A stretch of DNA of 64,000 nucleotides from Burkholderia catarinensis (GTDB lineage Bacteria; Pseudomonadota; Gammaproteobacteria; Burkholderiales; Burkholderiaceae): the NCBI RefSeq assembly GCF_001883705.2, contig NZ_MDEQ02000002.1, forward strand, positions 186,001 through 250,000, in the 5' to 3' direction. Shown piece by piece: positions 35,160 to 43,377 of this stretch; the stretch's first letter is position 1; the number at the start of each line of letters is the position of its first letter. The notes under the pieces were generated by a model. That model had not been told where the DNA came from, did no database searches, and saw only the letters and a list, made by a program, of their open reading frames with translations. The position numbers and the translations under genes were made by a program.

Positions 35160-36506
35160 ATGAACCTGAACGATCAGATCGCGTCGCTCGCCACGGGCGT
35201 CGATCAGCTCCTCCACGATCACCACGCCGCGCAGCAGGCGGCACGCAGCGCGGAAGCCTTCGCGCGCGCCGCGGCAGCGGAAGCCCGGGCCGCGGCAGAG
35301 CGTCACGCCGCCGCGGAAACCGAAGCGCAGGCCGCCGCGCAGCGCCACACGGCGGCAGCCGCCGACGCCGAGGCCGCGCAGCAGCGCCACGCCGACGCGA
35401 CCGCCGCCGCCGAAACCGCCGCCCGGCGTCATACGGATGCCGCCACGCAAGCCGAGGCCGCCGTGCAGCGCCACGCGGAAGCCACCGCACTGACCGAAGC
35501 GCTCGCGCAACGTCACGCGGATGCCGAAGCCGCCTCGCAGCGCCACGCAGCTGCGATCGCCGAAGCCGAGGCCGCCGCGCAGCGTCATCACGCCGCCGCG
35601 ACCGAAGCGGATGCGGCCGCCCAGCGCTACGCGGCCGCGACCGTCGAAGCCGAAGCCGCCGCGAAGCGTCATGCGGAAGCGACCGCCGAGGCCGAAGCGC
35701 TCGCGCAGCGTCACACGCAGGCGATCGCCGACACGCAGGCCGCCGCGCAGCGTCATGCCGACGCAACCGCCGAGGCCGAAGCCGTCACGCAGCGCCACGC
35801 CGAAGCGATCGCGCAGGCCGAAGCCGCTGCGCAGCGCCACGCCGACGCAACCGCCGAGGCCGAAGCCGTCACGCAGCGCCATACCGAAGCGATCGCCCAG
35901 GCCGAAGCGGCCGCGCAGCACCACGCGAAGGCCATCGCCGACGCCGAGGCGCTGGTCGAGGCCGTCGTCAAGGAAGCCGCAACGACCGCGGTTGCGACCA
36001 CGTCCGTTGCGGCCGTTGCCGCCGAAGTCGTGGAGCCGGCGCCGGCGGCGGAACCGGCCGTAGACGCATCCGCGCCGGCTGCGGCCGATACAGCGACCGA
36101 CGCCGCAACCGCGCTCGTCCCGACGGCGCAAGTCGAAACGGCTGTTGAAACCGACACCACCACCGCCCCGGCCCCCGCCGACAAATCGACGCTGCACGTG
36201 TCGCGCCCGTCTCAGAACGAACTCACGCTGGCCATCAACGGCGAATCGATCACGCTGAATCCGGAGCAACTGGGCCAGTTGATCGAGGAACTCGCGCATG
36301 CGCGCGCGTCGATGCAGCCGGAGCCGCCGTCCGGCATCCCGGCCGGCTGGCGTTTCGTGACGACGAAGAACCCGATGATGGCCGTGCAGAAGCAGTCGAA
36401 CGGCGACCGCCTGCTGGTCGCCCGCCATACGGGCTACGGCTGGGTGCCGTTCACGTTCTCGCCCGACGTGGTGGTCCAGATGTACATGATGCTGACCCAG
36501 CGGTAA
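35160..36506 (+). CDS. Alanine-rich coiled-coil repeat protein embedded in the hopanoid locus
   Basis: 448 residues. About residues 46-270 are 15-16 tandem 14-residue repeats of the form AQRHADATAEAEAV / TQRHAEAIAQAEAA. Each is two heptads with the QRH tripeptide at a fixed point; one unit is short by four. A 28-residue pair is repeated almost exactly. A Pro/Ala/Thr-rich linker (270-340) follows, then a conserved-looking globular C-terminal domain (NELTLAINGESITLNPEQLGQLIEEL and MMAVQKQSNGDRLLVARHTGYG). No signal peptide. The rod is probably a long coiled coil; the tail resembles no named family I know. Its place between hpnA and hpnB suggests a role in that system, unproven. Confidence 0.85.
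   Translation: MNLNDQIASLATGVDQLLHDHHAAQQAARSAEAFARAAAAEARAAAERHAAAETEAQAAAQRHTAAAADAEAAQQRHADATAAAETAARRHTDAATQAEAAVQRHAEATALTEALAQRHADAEAASQRHAAAIAEAEAAAQRHHAAATEADAAAQRYAAATVEAEAAAKRHAEATAEAEALAQRHTQAIADTQAAAQRHADATAEAEAVTQRHAEAIAQAEAAAQRHADATAEAEAVTQRHTEAIAQAEAAAQHHAKAIADAEALVEAVVKEAATTAVATTSVAAVAAEVVEPAPAAEPAVDASAPAAADTATDAATALVPTAQVETAVETDTTTAPAPADKSTLHVSRPSQNELTLAINGESITLNPEQLGQLIEELAHARASMQPEPPSGIPAGWRFVTTKNPMMAVQKQSNGDRLLVARHTGYGWVPFTFSPDVVVQMYMMLTQR
35295..35970 (+). repeat. 42-bp tandem coding repeat
   Basis: The DNA behind the coiled coil repeats every 42 bases (GCAGCGCCACGCCGAC...GAGGCCGAAGCC). The block at about 35750-35830 is almost copied at 35834-35914, a recent duplication and a likely site of length variation between strains. 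Confidence 0.75.
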
Positions 36507-36549
36507 TGACCCGGCGGTAGGCACCCGCAAACGGCACCGCCGAAAACGA

Positions 36550-36583
36550 AACAGCCCGACCGGTTCGCACCGATCGGGCTGTT
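36550..36583. terminator. Bidirectional terminator between repeat-protein gene and hpnB
   Basis: AACAGCCCGA pairs with TCGGGCTGTT around an inner CCGGT/ACCGAT stem; TTTGCTTT follows on the plus strand and a matching A-rich stretch lies before it. It separates two converging genes. Confidence 0.85.
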
Positions 36584-36628
36584 TGCTTTCCGAAGCCCGG
36601 AGAAACGGCCGGCCTGCGCCGGCCTCGC

Positions 36629-37816
36629 TCAGCGATCCACCGGCGCCTGCACGCGCGCCTTCCACTGGCCGCCCTTGCCGCGCCAGTAGCGCCACGCGGA
36701 CGCGAACGTCGCGCCGACGTAGAACAGCGCGACGAGCGGCAGCGCGGGCGCCCACAGCGGCGAGCGCCGGTAGTAGCGCAGCATCGGCGCATACGCGGCG
36801 CACATCGACGCCCACGCAAGCCATGCCGGCCATGCGCGCGCGCCGTACGCGAGCGCCGCGACGGGCGGCACCAGGTAGATGATCGCCATCCCGAGCAGCG
36901 TGCCGGCCAGCAGCAGCGGCGAATAGTGCAGCTGCGTGAACGCGGTGCGCGCGATCATGTTCCAGATGTCGCGCCAGCTGTCGTACGGGCGCAGCGACAC
37001 GCTGCGGTCGGCCAGGTCGAGCCGGATCGGATGGCGGCCGCTGCCGCGGTGCTTGATCTGCGCGGCGAGGCTGCAGTCGTCGATCAGCGCGCCGCGGATC
37101 GACTCGATGCCGCCCGCTTCCTCGAGCGCCGTGCGCTTCACGAGCATGCAGCCGCCCGCGGCGCCGGCCGTCCGGTTGCGCGGGTTGTTGATCCACGAGA
37201 ACGGGTACAGCTTCGCGAAGAAGAACACGAACGCCGGGATCAGCGCCTTTTCCCAGAACGAATCGCAGCGCAGCCGCACCATCAGCGACACGAGATCGCG
37301 GCTCTCGGCCTGTGCGCGCGTGACGAGCTGCGCGACGGCATCGGGCGGATGGCCGATGTCGGCATCCGTCAGCAGCAGGTAGTCGGCGGGCAGGCCGAGC
37401 GTGCGCACCGCGGCGATCCCCTGCGACTGCGCCCACACCTTGCCCGACCAGCCGGCCGGCAGCGGCTTCGCGGCCAGCACCGTCAGCCGGTCGGCGCGGT
37501 TGATCGCGAGCGCGGCCGCGCGGGCCGCGTCGGCGGTGCCGTCGTCGCTGTGGTCGTCGACAATGATCAGATGAAAATCGCCCGGGTAATCCTGCTCGAG
37601 CAGCGAAGTCGCCGCGCGGGCGATCACGTCGGCCTCGTTGCGCGCCGGCACGACCGCGACGACGGCCGGCCAGCCGGCCTCGGCCGCCGCGCCGCGGGCC
37701 TCGGGCGGCAGCGGCCGCGCGGGCACCGCGCGCCAGAAACCGCCGCGCGCGACGAGCAGCACGATCCAGATCATCAGCGACAGACCGGACACCAGGAATG
37801 CGAGCACCAGCATCAT
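36629..37816 (-). CDS. hpnB: Hopene-associated glycosyltransferase HpnB
   Basis: 395 residues. N-terminal membrane segment, then a family-2 glycosyltransferase domain (VVAVVPARNEADVIARAATSLL, LIIVDDHSDDGT, LLLTDADIGHPPDA as the DxD region, GALIDDCSLAAQIK), then three or four C-terminal membrane segments. Matches HpnB by overall layout. Probable role in glycosylating the hopanoid side chain at the inner membrane; biochemical function is not established for this family. RBS before the tandem ATG at 37816. Confidence 0.88.
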   Translation of the reverse strand: MMLVLAFLVSGLSLMIWIVLLVARGGFWRAVPARPLPPEARGAAAEAGWPAVVAVVPARNEADVIARAATSLLEQDYPGDFHLIIVDDHSDDGTADAARAAALAINRADRLTVLAAKPLPAGWSGKVWAQSQGIAAVRTLGLPADYLLLTDADIGHPPDAVAQLVTRAQAESRDLVSLMVRLRCDSFWEKALIPAFVFFFAKLYPFSWINNPRNRTAGAAGGCMLVKRTALEEAGGIESIRGALIDDCSLAAQIKHRGSGRHPIRLDLADRSVSLRPYDSWRDIWNMIARTAFTQLHYSPLLLAGTLLGMAIIYLVPPVAALAYGARAWPAWLAWASMCAAYAPMLRYYRRSPLWAPALPLVALFYVGATFASAWRYWRGKGGQWKARVQAPVDR

Positions 37817-38217
37817 CGGCGCGCCCCCTGCCGGGCGCCGGCATGGTCGATATTAATAGGGGTCAGGAACAAAACACCCGAAACCGCGCGGGCGGACGGG
37901 CAATACGCGTAAGAATCGACGGTCATCGAATGGCCTTGAAATGAGCGCGACGCCGGGCAGCCGGAGCGGCTGCCCGCGAAACCGCGTAGTTTACTGGGTT
38001 CCGCGCGCGCCAGCGCCGACGCGGCTCTCCCGCAATTGCAACAGGCCGACACGGCACCAGAGCAAGGACGGCCCGATAGGGTTAAAATGCGCGATTAATT
38101 CGGGGTTCCGGGGCCTGGCCTGGCCGGTTCGTTCCTGCCTTCATAACATCAAGCCGGGGCGAGCGAGCAGTGCCAGCTCCTCGAACCCCGGCGTCTGTCG
38201 TCGGAGTTCGCTCACTT
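37817..38217. other. Intergenic region between hpnB and ispH (divergent)
   Basis: About 400 bases. It must hold promoters for hpnB and for the ispH-hpnH pair; GGTTAAAATGCGCG at about 38079 is a possible -10 region. No palindromic operator was seen. An in-frame GTG at 38170 would extend ispH by 16 residues. Confidence 0.5.
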
Positions 38218-39159
38218 ATGCGAGTCATCCTTGCCCAGCCCCGCGGCTTTTGTGCGGGGGTTGTCCGTGCGATCGAGATCGTCGATCGCGCGCTGCAACA
38301 GCACGGCGCGCCGGTTTATGTGCGTCATGAAATCGTTCATAACCGGCATGTCGTCGAAAACCTGCGTAACAAAGGGGCACGATTCGTTGAGGAACTCGAC
38401 GAGGTGCCGCACGGCGCTGTCGCGATCTTCAGCGCGCACGGTGTCGCCCAGACGGTCGAGCGCGACGCTGAAACGCGCGGGCTCGACGTGCTCGACGCGA
38501 CCTGTCCGCTCGTCACGAAGGTGCACGTGCAGGGCCGCCAGTATGTCGCGGCGGGCCGCCGGCTGATCCTGATCGGCCACGCGGGCCACCCGGAAGTCGA
38601 GGGTACGATCGGCCAGATTCCGGCCGAGGTGATCCTCGTGCAAAGCGAAGCCGAAGTCGCTACGCTGACGCTGCCCGTCGATACGCCGGTCGCGTACATC
38701 ACGCAGACCACGCTGTCGGTCGACGATACGCGCGGCATCATCGAAGCGCTGCAGCGCCGGTTCACCGACCTGGTCGGCCCGGACACGCGTGACATCTGCT
38801 ACGCGACGCAGAATCGCCAGGCCGCCGTGCGCGAGCTGAGCGAACAGGTTGACGTGCTGCTCGTCGTCGGCGCGACGAACAGCTCGAACTCGAACCGCCT
38901 GCGCGAGATCGGCACCGAAAGCGGTGTGCCGAGCTATCTCGTCGCCGACGGCTCGGAAGTGAAGGCCGAATGGTTCGCGGGCGTGCAGACGGTCGGCCTG
39001 ACCGCCGGCGCGTCGGCGCCCGAAGAGATGGTCGAGGATGTAATTGGCGCGCTGCGCGCACTGGGGCCCGTCGACGTCGCGACGATGGCGGGCCGTGAAG
39101 AAAAAGTCGAATTCAAGCTGCCGGCGAAGCTCACGCAAGCTGTCGCCCGCGAAGTTTAA
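38218..39159 (+). CDS. ispH: 4-hydroxy-3-methylbut-2-enyl diphosphate reductase (IspH)
   Basis: 313 residues. The three iron-sulfur cysteines are Cys12 (RGFCAGV), Cys96 (DATCPLV) and Cys194 ([10 protein letters not shown]). FSAHGV and TNSSNSNRL are further active-site marks. Makes IPP and DMAPP in the MEP pathway. It lies 12 bases before hpnH, linking isoprenoid supply to hopanoid synthesis. Burkholderia normally carry another ispH elsewhere, so this may be a hopanoid-dedicated copy (inference). Confidence 0.92.
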   Translation: MRVILAQPRGFCAGVVRAIEIVDRALQQHGAPVYVRHEIVHNRHVVENLRNKGARFVEELDEVPHGAVAIFSAHGVAQTVERDAETRGLDVLDATCPLVTKVHVQGRQYVAAGRRLILIGHAGHPEVEGTIGQIPAEVILVQSEAEVATLTLPVDTPVAYITQTTLSVDDTRGIIEALQRRFTDLVGPDTRDICYATQNRQAAVRELSEQVDVLLVVGATNSSNSNRLREIGTESGVPSYLVADGSEVKAEWFAGVQTVGLTAGASAPEEMVEDVIGALRALGPVDVATMAGREEKVEFKLPAKLTQAVAREV

Positions 39160-39171
39160 GGAGGACATCCC

Positions 39172-40332
39172 TTGTCTATTCCGCTGCTCCAGCAAGTCCG
39201 TGTCGGCGCATACATCGTGCGCCAGCACCTGTCCGGCAACAAACGCTATCCGCTCGCGCTGATGCTTGAGCCGCTGTTCCGCTGCAACCTCGCGTGCAAC
39301 GGCTGCGGCAAGATCGATTATCCGGATCCGATCCTGAACCAGCGCCTGTCCGTCGAGGAATGCCTGCAGGCCGTCGACGAGTGCGGCGCGCCCGTCGTGT
39401 CGATCGCCGGCGGCGAACCGCTGCTCCACAAGGAGATGCCGGAAATCGTCAAGGGCATCATGAAGCGCAAGAAATTCGTGTACCTGTGCACGAACGCGCT
39501 GCTGATGGAAAAGAAGATGGACGACTACGAGCCGAGCCCGTATTTCGTCTGGTCGGTCCACCTCGACGGCGACCAGCAGGCGCACGATCACTCGGTGTCG
39601 CAGGAAGGCGTGTACGACAAGGCCGTCGCGGCGATCAAGGAAGCGAAGCGCCGCGGCTTCCGCGTGAACATCAACTGCACGCTGTTCAACGATGCGGTGC
39701 CGGAGCGCGTCGCGAAGTTCTTCGACACGCTGGGGCCGATCGGCGTCGACGGCATCACGGTGTCGCCGGGCTACGCGTACGAACGCGCGCCGGACCAGCA
39801 GCACTTCCTGAACCGCGACAAGACGAAGAACCTGTTCCGCGAGATCCTGAAGCGCGGCGAAGGCGGCAAGCGCTGGTCGTTCAGCCAGTCGTCGCTGTTC
39901 CTCGACTTCCTGGCCGGCAACCAGACGTACAAGTGCACGCCGTGGGGCAACCCGGCGCGTACGGTGTTCGGCTGGCAGAAGCCGTGCTACCTGGTCGGCG
40001 AAGGTTACGTGAAGACCTTCAAGGAACTGATGGAAACGACGGAGTGGGACAACTACGGCGTCGGCAACTACGAGAAGTGCGCGGACTGCATGGTCCACTG
40101 CGGCTTCGAGGCAACGGCCGTGATGGACACGATCTCGCACCCGCTGAAGGCGCTGAAAGTGAGCCGGAAGGGCATCAAGACCGACGGTCCGTTCGCGCCG
40201 GACATCTCGATCGCGAAGCAGCGTCCGGCCGAGTACGTGTTCTCGCGCCACGTCGAGATCAAGCTCGAGGAAATCCAGCGCGCGGGCAAGGGCAAGCTGC
40301 AAAAGCCGGCGAAGCCGGCAACGGCCGCTTAA
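39172..40332 (+). CDS. hpnH: Adenosyl-hopene transferase HpnH (radical SAM)
   Basis: 386 residues. Radical SAM cluster CNLACNGC at residues 38-45, then SIAGGEPLLHKEMPE, and a C-terminal cysteine group CADCMVHCGFEATA. HpnH joins the adenosyl group to diploptene, the first step to extended hopanoids. The start is TTG at 39172, backed by AAGGAGG ten bases upstream. Translationally close to ispH. A strong terminator follows. Confidence 0.94.
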   Translation: MSIPLLQQVRVGAYIVRQHLSGNKRYPLALMLEPLFRCNLACNGCGKIDYPDPILNQRLSVEECLQAVDECGAPVVSIAGGEPLLHKEMPEIVKGIMKRKKFVYLCTNALLMEKKMDDYEPSPYFVWSVHLDGDQQAHDHSVSQEGVYDKAVAAIKEAKRRGFRVNINCTLFNDAVPERVAKFFDTLGPIGVDGITVSPGYAYERAPDQQHFLNRDKTKNLFREILKRGEGGKRWSFSQSSLFLDFLAGNQTYKCTPWGNPARTVFGWQKPCYLVGEGYVKTFKELMETTEWDNYGVGNYEKCADCMVHCGFEATAVMDTISHPLKALKVSRKGIKTDGPFAPDISIAKQRPAEYVFSRHVEIKLEEIQRAGKGKLQKPAKPATAA

Positions 40333-40382
40333 GCGCGTTTCGCCACGCGGGGGCCATGCCTCCGCGCGGGCACGCATGAATG

Positions 40383-40412
40383 AAGCGCCACGGAGTTCGC
40401 TCCGTGGCGCTT
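40383..40412 (+). terminator. Strong Rho-independent terminator after hpnH
   Basis: AAGCGCCACGGAG-TTCG-CTCCGTGGCGCTT is a perfect 13-bp stem with a TTCG loop, followed by TTGTTTT. Confidence 0.92.
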
Positions 40413-40494
40413 TTGTTTTGGCGGACGGCGTGCGGCTCGGGGCGCTGCCGTGCACGCATGCGGGTGCGAACGCCGATTGATGCGGGGAATCATC

Positions 40495-40755
40495 TCAGCT
40501 TCGCGACTCCGCCGCGGCGATCAACTGCCATGCGGTCGGGCCCGGATCGAGCAACGGATCGGACGGCGGATCGAGATCGTGTTGATGCATTTCGTCGGAT
40601 GGCAGCATCTGCGACTTCGCGATGCCGATCTCGTCGCCGCATACGGTGCATCGATAGATGCCCGCGACCGTCACTTCACTGCCCGGCGGCAGGTTCTCGC
40701 TGAATGCGCGGCCGCTTCCGCACGTGAAGTAGCCGCCGATCCTGTATTGCGCCAT
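40495..40755 (-). CDS. Small zinc-ribbon-like protein
   Basis: 86 residues. Cys12 and the pair CTVCGDEIGIAK near residue 36 suggest a partial zinc-ribbon or rubredoxin-like fold, followed by a His/Asp-rich segment MHQHDLDP. GGAGGAG lies close before the ATG. The protein is soluble; the role is unknown. Confidence 0.65.
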   Translation of the reverse strand: MAQYRIGGYFTCGSGRAFSENLPPGSEVTVAGIYRCTVCGDEIGIAKSQMLPSDEMHQHDLDPPSDPLLDPGPTAWQLIAAAESRS

Positions 40756-40871
40756 CGCTCCTCCTGACCGAACGCGTCCGGGCTCCAGTCATGACATTAG
40801 ACGGCGAGAGTCGGCTCCGGGGAATGGGACGCGTATGAAACACGGCCCGGGGCCGGTCGCGTTCCGGCCAT

Positions 40872-41351
40872 TCAATGCAGCACGGCCGGCGCCCGCATCT
40901 TCGCCGCCGCCTGTGCGACCAGCGCCGGCTGTTCAGCGGAGGCGAACGCACAGACATGACGCCACAGCTCGGCCAGCCGATGTCGCGTGAGCGTCGCGAC
41001 GCAAGCGTCGTTTGCAGCGAGCACGCGTTCGAGCACCGCGCATTCGTCGTCGTGCAACGTCCATGCGCCGCTTTGCGCGGCGCGCGCCACGCTCGCGTCG
41101 AGCACGCGCTCCGCGTCGACGCACAGGTCGATGCTCGCGTCGGGAGACACCGCATCGTCGAGCGCGAGGAACACCAGATACACACTCGTGCGCAGCCGCA
41201 ACAGCAACGTTTCGCTGCCGTGCTCGCCACGCAGCGCGACGAGCGCCATGTGGCATTTCAGCGAGATGTCCCGCACATGCGCGGGCGGCAGCGGCAGCAG
41301 CCATTCGCGGGTCAACGGCGGGTGGCGACGGCCTTTTCGGGCAGCCTTCAT
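40872..41351 (-). CDS. Hypothetical helical protein
   Basis: 159 residues, mostly helical. It contains REWLLPLPPAHVRDISLKCHMALVALR and a long helix around LYLVFLALDDAVS. The start at 41351 overlaps the preceding small gene's stop as ATGA, with GAGGGCG upstream. No family recognised. Confidence 0.6.
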   Translation of the reverse strand: MKAARKGRRHPPLTREWLLPLPPAHVRDISLKCHMALVALRGEHGSETLLLRLRTSVYLVFLALDDAVSPDASIDLCVDAERVLDASVARAAQSGAWTLHDDECAVLERVLAANDACVATLTRHRLAELWRHVCAFASAEQPALVAQAAAKMRAPAVLH

Positions 41352-41560
41352 GATTCGCCCTCGCTCGCAGACGCATCGTCCACCGCGCACGCCGGCCGCG
41401 CCGTGCGGCACGCGACGGCGCCGCGGCCCGCGCCGCGCAGGTTGTTCGCCCGGCGCCGCACGCCGTGCACATCGGCCCGCCGCCGCGTCGCGCACGCTTG
41501 CGGCGGCCTGCTTAGCGCCGACGCGCGCAACGCGTCGGGCAATCGGTTGGGGCGTGCCAT
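41348..41560 (-). CDS. Small basic hypothetical protein, translationally coupled
   Basis: 70 residues, Arg-rich (ATRRRADVHGVRRRANNLRG), with GGGAGACGAG seven bases before the ATG and an ATGA overlap with the next gene. Those two points are the case for its reality; its composition is near that of a random high-GC frame, so it may be only a leader for the downstream gene. Confidence 0.4.
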   Translation of the reverse strand: MARPNRLPDALRASALSRPPQACATRRRADVHGVRRRANNLRGAGRGAVACRTARPACAVDDASASEGES

Positions 41561-41574
41561 GCTCGTCTCCCGCA

Positions 41575-41952
41575 TCAGAACGTGTTCTCGCCCTTCAGGT
41601 AGTACGCGGTCTTCACGAAGAACGCCTTCACCGGATGGCCGCCCTGCGCGTCGCGCGCGGCACGCGCTTCCATCGCGGCCCGCTCTTCGCGCGACCGGTC
41701 CGGCACCGGATTCCGCACCCGTTCGAGCGCACGCTGCATCGCGAGCGGATAGTTCTGGTTGCCGGCCGTCGTCGCGCGATAGCCGGCGCGCGTCATCTGC
41801 ATCAGTTGCGCGTCGGTTTCGGCGCGTGCCGCCGACCAGCTCAGGCGCGCGGCATTCGGCGGCCAGTCGGCGCCGGCCGATTGCGCAAAGCTGACGGCGG
41901 GCAGCGCAACGAGTGCGCACGAAAGAACGGCAACGGGAACGAGGGATCTCAT
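41575..41952 (-). CDS. Exported hypothetical protein
   Basis: 125 residues. Signal peptide MRSLVPVAVLSCALVALPAVSFAQ; GGAGG precedes the ATG. The mature part (AETDAQLMQMTRAGYRATTAGNQNYP) is faintly like DUF4148 proteins, with a central helix, but too divergent to assign. It heads a three-gene minus-strand run ending at 40872. Confidence 0.68.
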   Translation of the reverse strand: MRSLVPVAVLSCALVALPAVSFAQSAGADWPPNAARLSWSAARAETDAQLMQMTRAGYRATTAGNQNYPLAMQRALERVRNPVPDRSREERAAMEARAARDAQGGHPVKAFFVKTAYYLKGENTF

Positions 41953-42442
41953 GGTGGCCTCCAGATGGTTGTCCCCGCATCGATCATGATCGTCGATGCG
42001 TTGAAACCATCGTATGTCGCGCTGCATTCCGGTTGAATAGCCGATTCCGCAATTGATATTTTCGGCTTCGGCATTCGGGGTGCGAGCCGCATCGTTCGCG
42101 AATCCCGTCGAAATGGAATTTCTTTATTTCATTCAAATACCTGATCGCATTTTTGCCGGCGATCCGTAGCGGCGCGCACACCGCTTTTTCAATTTCCGAA
42201 ATGACGTGTTGCCGGTGCGATTCCGGCCGGCACAAGTGCCGGCAAGGCTTCCGGCGTGATATCGCGCGTGCGGATACCTCACGCCCGATTTCGTCGGAGC
42301 AAACGATTCCTGATATAGGACAAATCGTCGGCTTCTGATTGCCGGATTGCGACACGACGCATGCGGCAAGGACGCGCGATAATCATGCATCGGCCGTTTC
42401 GCACGGCGCCTCACGCATTCCTCTTTTTTATCGAGTCCTTCC
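41953..42442. other. AT-richer intergenic region
   Basis: About 490 bases. From 42030 to 42350 the base composition is much less GC-rich than the genome average. Open frames of about 110-120 codons exist on the minus strand but lack a ribosome-binding site and look like by-products. No operator or RNA gene was recognised. Confidence 0.5.
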
Positions 42443-42796
42443 ATGACTGCCCTCGACCCCACCGCCATCGACAGTTGGCACGCACACGTCTATTTCGATG
42501 CGGCCAGCCGCGACGCGGCCTGGGCGTTTCGCCAGATCGTCGACGAGCGGTTCGGCACGGTCATCGAACTCGGCCGCTTTCACGAACGCCTCGTCGGCCC
42601 GCATCCGGCATGGTCGTACCAGATCGCGTTCGACGCCGCGCGATTCGACGACATCGTGCCGTGGCTCGTGCTGAACCACGGCGCGCTGGATATCTTCCTG
42701 CATCCGAATACGAGCGACGAACTGCGCGACCATCGCGATTGCGCGGTGTGGATCGGGAAGTCGCATGTGCTGAATCTCGACGCGCTGGCCGGATAA
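42443..42796 (+). CDS. DOPA 4,5-dioxygenase family protein
   Basis: 117 residues. DSWHAHVYFDAASRDAAWAFR begins with the family's conserved HxHxYF motif, and GPHPAWSYQIAF and VPWLVLNHGALDIFLHPNT (HxH-like second cluster) follow. Extradiol-type ring cleavage; the physiological substrate in proteobacteria is unclear. Confidence 0.87.
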   Translation: MTALDPTAIDSWHAHVYFDAASRDAAWAFRQIVDERFGTVIELGRFHERLVGPHPAWSYQIAFDAARFDDIVPWLVLNHGALDIFLHPNTSDELRDHRDCAVWIGKSHVLNLDALAG

Positions 42797-42847
42797 GGGC
42801 CGGCAAGGAGCGGTTTGCGGCGATGGTGAGGCTGCCGCCGCTCGCGA

Positions 42848-43312
42848 TCACTCGATGTCGTTCGCGCGCTCGATACCGGCCAGCCGTTCGAGATTCGCGT
42901 TCACGCGACCGAGCAACGACGCAAGCTGCTCGCGCTCCGCGTCGCTCAACCCGGCGAGCGCCTGCTCGCTCGCACCGTCCATCACGGCCCGCCCCTTCGC
43001 GAGCCCCTTCACCGCCGAGTCGGTCAGCGAGATCAGCCGGCTGCGCCTGTCGTCCGGATCAGGCACCCTCAGCACGAGACCGTCGCGCTCCATCCGGTTC
43101 AGCAACTGCGCCATGCTCGGCTGCTCAACCTGCGCGCGCCGCGCAAGCTCCGTCTGCGACAGTGCGCCCGCCTTCTTCAACGACACCAGCACCGGCACCT
43201 GGCTCATCGCGAACCCAAGGTCGCGCAACGGCCGATCGACCACGCGCGCGAACAGCCGGTAAGTGAAGCCGATCAGCGGCATCGGATTCGTCTTCGTCTC
43301 AGGAGCGCTCAT
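42848..43312 (-). CDS. MarR family regulator
   Basis: 154 residues. Winged HTH: LSQTELARRAQVEQPSMAQLLNRMERDGLV followed by the wing PDPDDRRSRLISLT. Divergent from the flavin monooxygenase gene across two ATAGG-type palindromes, so it very likely represses that gene and itself. Confidence 0.9.
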   Translation of the reverse strand: MSAPETKTNPMPLIGFTYRLFARVVDRPLRDLGFAMSQVPVLVSLKKAGALSQTELARRAQVEQPSMAQLLNRMERDGLVLRVPDPDDRRSRLISLTDSAVKGLAKGRAVMDGASEQALAGLSDAEREQLASLLGRVNANLERLAGIERANDIE

Positions 43313-43322
43313 GTTGACATTC

Positions 43323-43355
43323 CATAGGTGGCTATGATTTTATATAGGCACCTAT
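43323..43355. promoter_or_regulatory. Two adjacent palindromes, probable MarR operators
   Basis: CATAG-GTGG-CTATG (43323-43336) and ATAGG-CA-CCTAT (43344-43355) are both short palindromes sharing ATAGG and lie in the 65-bp gap between divergent genes. They flank AT-rich DNA suitable for a promoter. Confidence 0.6.
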
Positions 43356-43377
43356 GTTACCAGACCTTGAGCGCACC

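Noticed and set aside
33840..37844. A minus-strand frame open for more than 1,300 codons across hpnA and hpnB
   Set aside because: In such GC-rich DNA, frames opposite real genes stay open because stop codons are rare. The true genes (hpnA, the repeat protein, hpnB) have clear domains; this frame has none.
41984..42355. Minus-strand frame of about 123 codons in the AT-richer gap
   Set aside because: No ribosome-binding site, cysteine/arginine-biased composition like a random frame, and it overlaps another frame of similar length in the same gap.
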